Source of the DNA: CAVXAE01 sp044225565
GTDB lineage: Bacteria; Pseudomonadota; Gammaproteobacteria; Steroidobacterales; Steroidobacteraceae
Length of the DNA: 23,359 bases
Assembly: GCA_044225565.1 (NCBI GenBank)
Contig: JBGAIL010000062.1
Location: forward strand, 1-23,359
Reading direction: 5' to 3'
The notes under the pieces: model-generated
Database searches by the model: none
What the model saw: only the letters and a program-made list of their open reading frames with translations
What the model was told of the DNA's origin: nothing
Position numbers and translations under genes: made by a program
In this document: positions 23,246-23,359 of the stretch, piece by piece
Numbering within the stretch: position 1 is the first letter of the stretch
Layout: each line of letters begins with the position of its first letter

Positions 23246-23359
23246 TTACTTCATCAGCAGCGCGCGTGCCCACGGGCGCCGCGCCAGAGCCAAGGCAATT
23301 CGCCAGAAGAATCGCTTGCGCCACGGAACAGCGCGACCAGGAATGGTGTCGTAGAATTT
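23246..23359 (-). CDS. C-terminal fragment of an unrecognised protein
   Basis: On the minus strand a frame open to the window edge encodes 37 residues and stops with TAA at 23246. The fragment is basic and aromatic-rich (KFYDTIPGRAVPWRKRFFWRI...) and ends ARALLMK. The reading is protein-like and leaves a sensible 68-bp convergent gap after the glycosyltransferase. The family cannot be told from so short a piece; a glycan-synthesis gene is possible from context only. Confidence 0.5.
   Translation of the reverse strand, partial: KFYDTIPGRAVPWRKRFFWRIALALARRPWARALLMK

Overview
The window is high-GC, gene-dense bacterial chromosome. I read it as a gammaproteobacterium of the Xanthomonadales/Nevskiales/Steroidobacter type. 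The reasons are a long E. coli-like FadE, an ExeA/GspA-GspB pair, an MlaE/MlaF/MlaD-like lipid transporter with a PqiC-like lipoprotein, an NAD-type malate dehydrogenase, and many Ala/Pro-rich envelope proteins. The lineage is inferred from gene types, not from a marker gene. I see no tRNA, rRNA, CRISPR array, transposase or phage gene.

Layout. Positions 1-201 hold the 3' end of a phospholipase D-like protein. Positions 275-1973 hold a small accessory patch: an unknown gene on the minus strand, a divergent DUF6188-like gene and a VOC/glyoxalase-fold protein. Positions 2014-6820, all minus strand, form an operon read from the right: MlaE-type permease, ATPase, MCE substrate-binding protein, outer-membrane-type lipoprotein, then an ATP-dependent DNA ligase. 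Diverging from it at 6887 is an ECF sigma factor overlapping a membrane anti-sigma-like gene. Next come malate dehydrogenase (8307-9287) and a YtcJ-type amidohydrolase that is broken by an internal deletion and frame change. FadE (10986-13523) is followed by a DUF4399 secreted protein and DNA polymerase IV (to 15035).

Positions 15036-15540 contain no gene. They hold two copies, in opposite orientation, of a roughly 110-bp palindromic element. Each has a long outer stem around a 55-nt core with two hairpins. The cores differ at eight positions, and six of those differences are compensatory changes in three base pairs. This is the least ordinary signal in the window. Between the copies lie five CCCGAA-like boxes with 13-nt phasing.

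Downstream are gspA and gspB (15541-17808), a convergent secreted protein of unknown function (to 18798), and a two-gene signalling unit. The first gene of that unit joins a degenerate receiver domain, one membrane segment and a TonB C-terminal domain. The second joins a receiver lacking its phospho-acceptor to a Ser/Thr kinase. The window closes with a family 4-type glycosyltransferase (22041-23177), preceded by a good sigma70 promoter, and the 3' end of a convergent unknown gene.

How the genes work together: much of the window serves the cell envelope. It covers lipid traffic between membranes, envelope-stress type sigma/anti-sigma control, assembly help for a type II secretin, a TonB-like trans-envelope protein with a kinase, and glycan synthesis. 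Housekeeping metabolism (mdh, fadE) and DNA repair (ligase, dinB) are interleaved with these.
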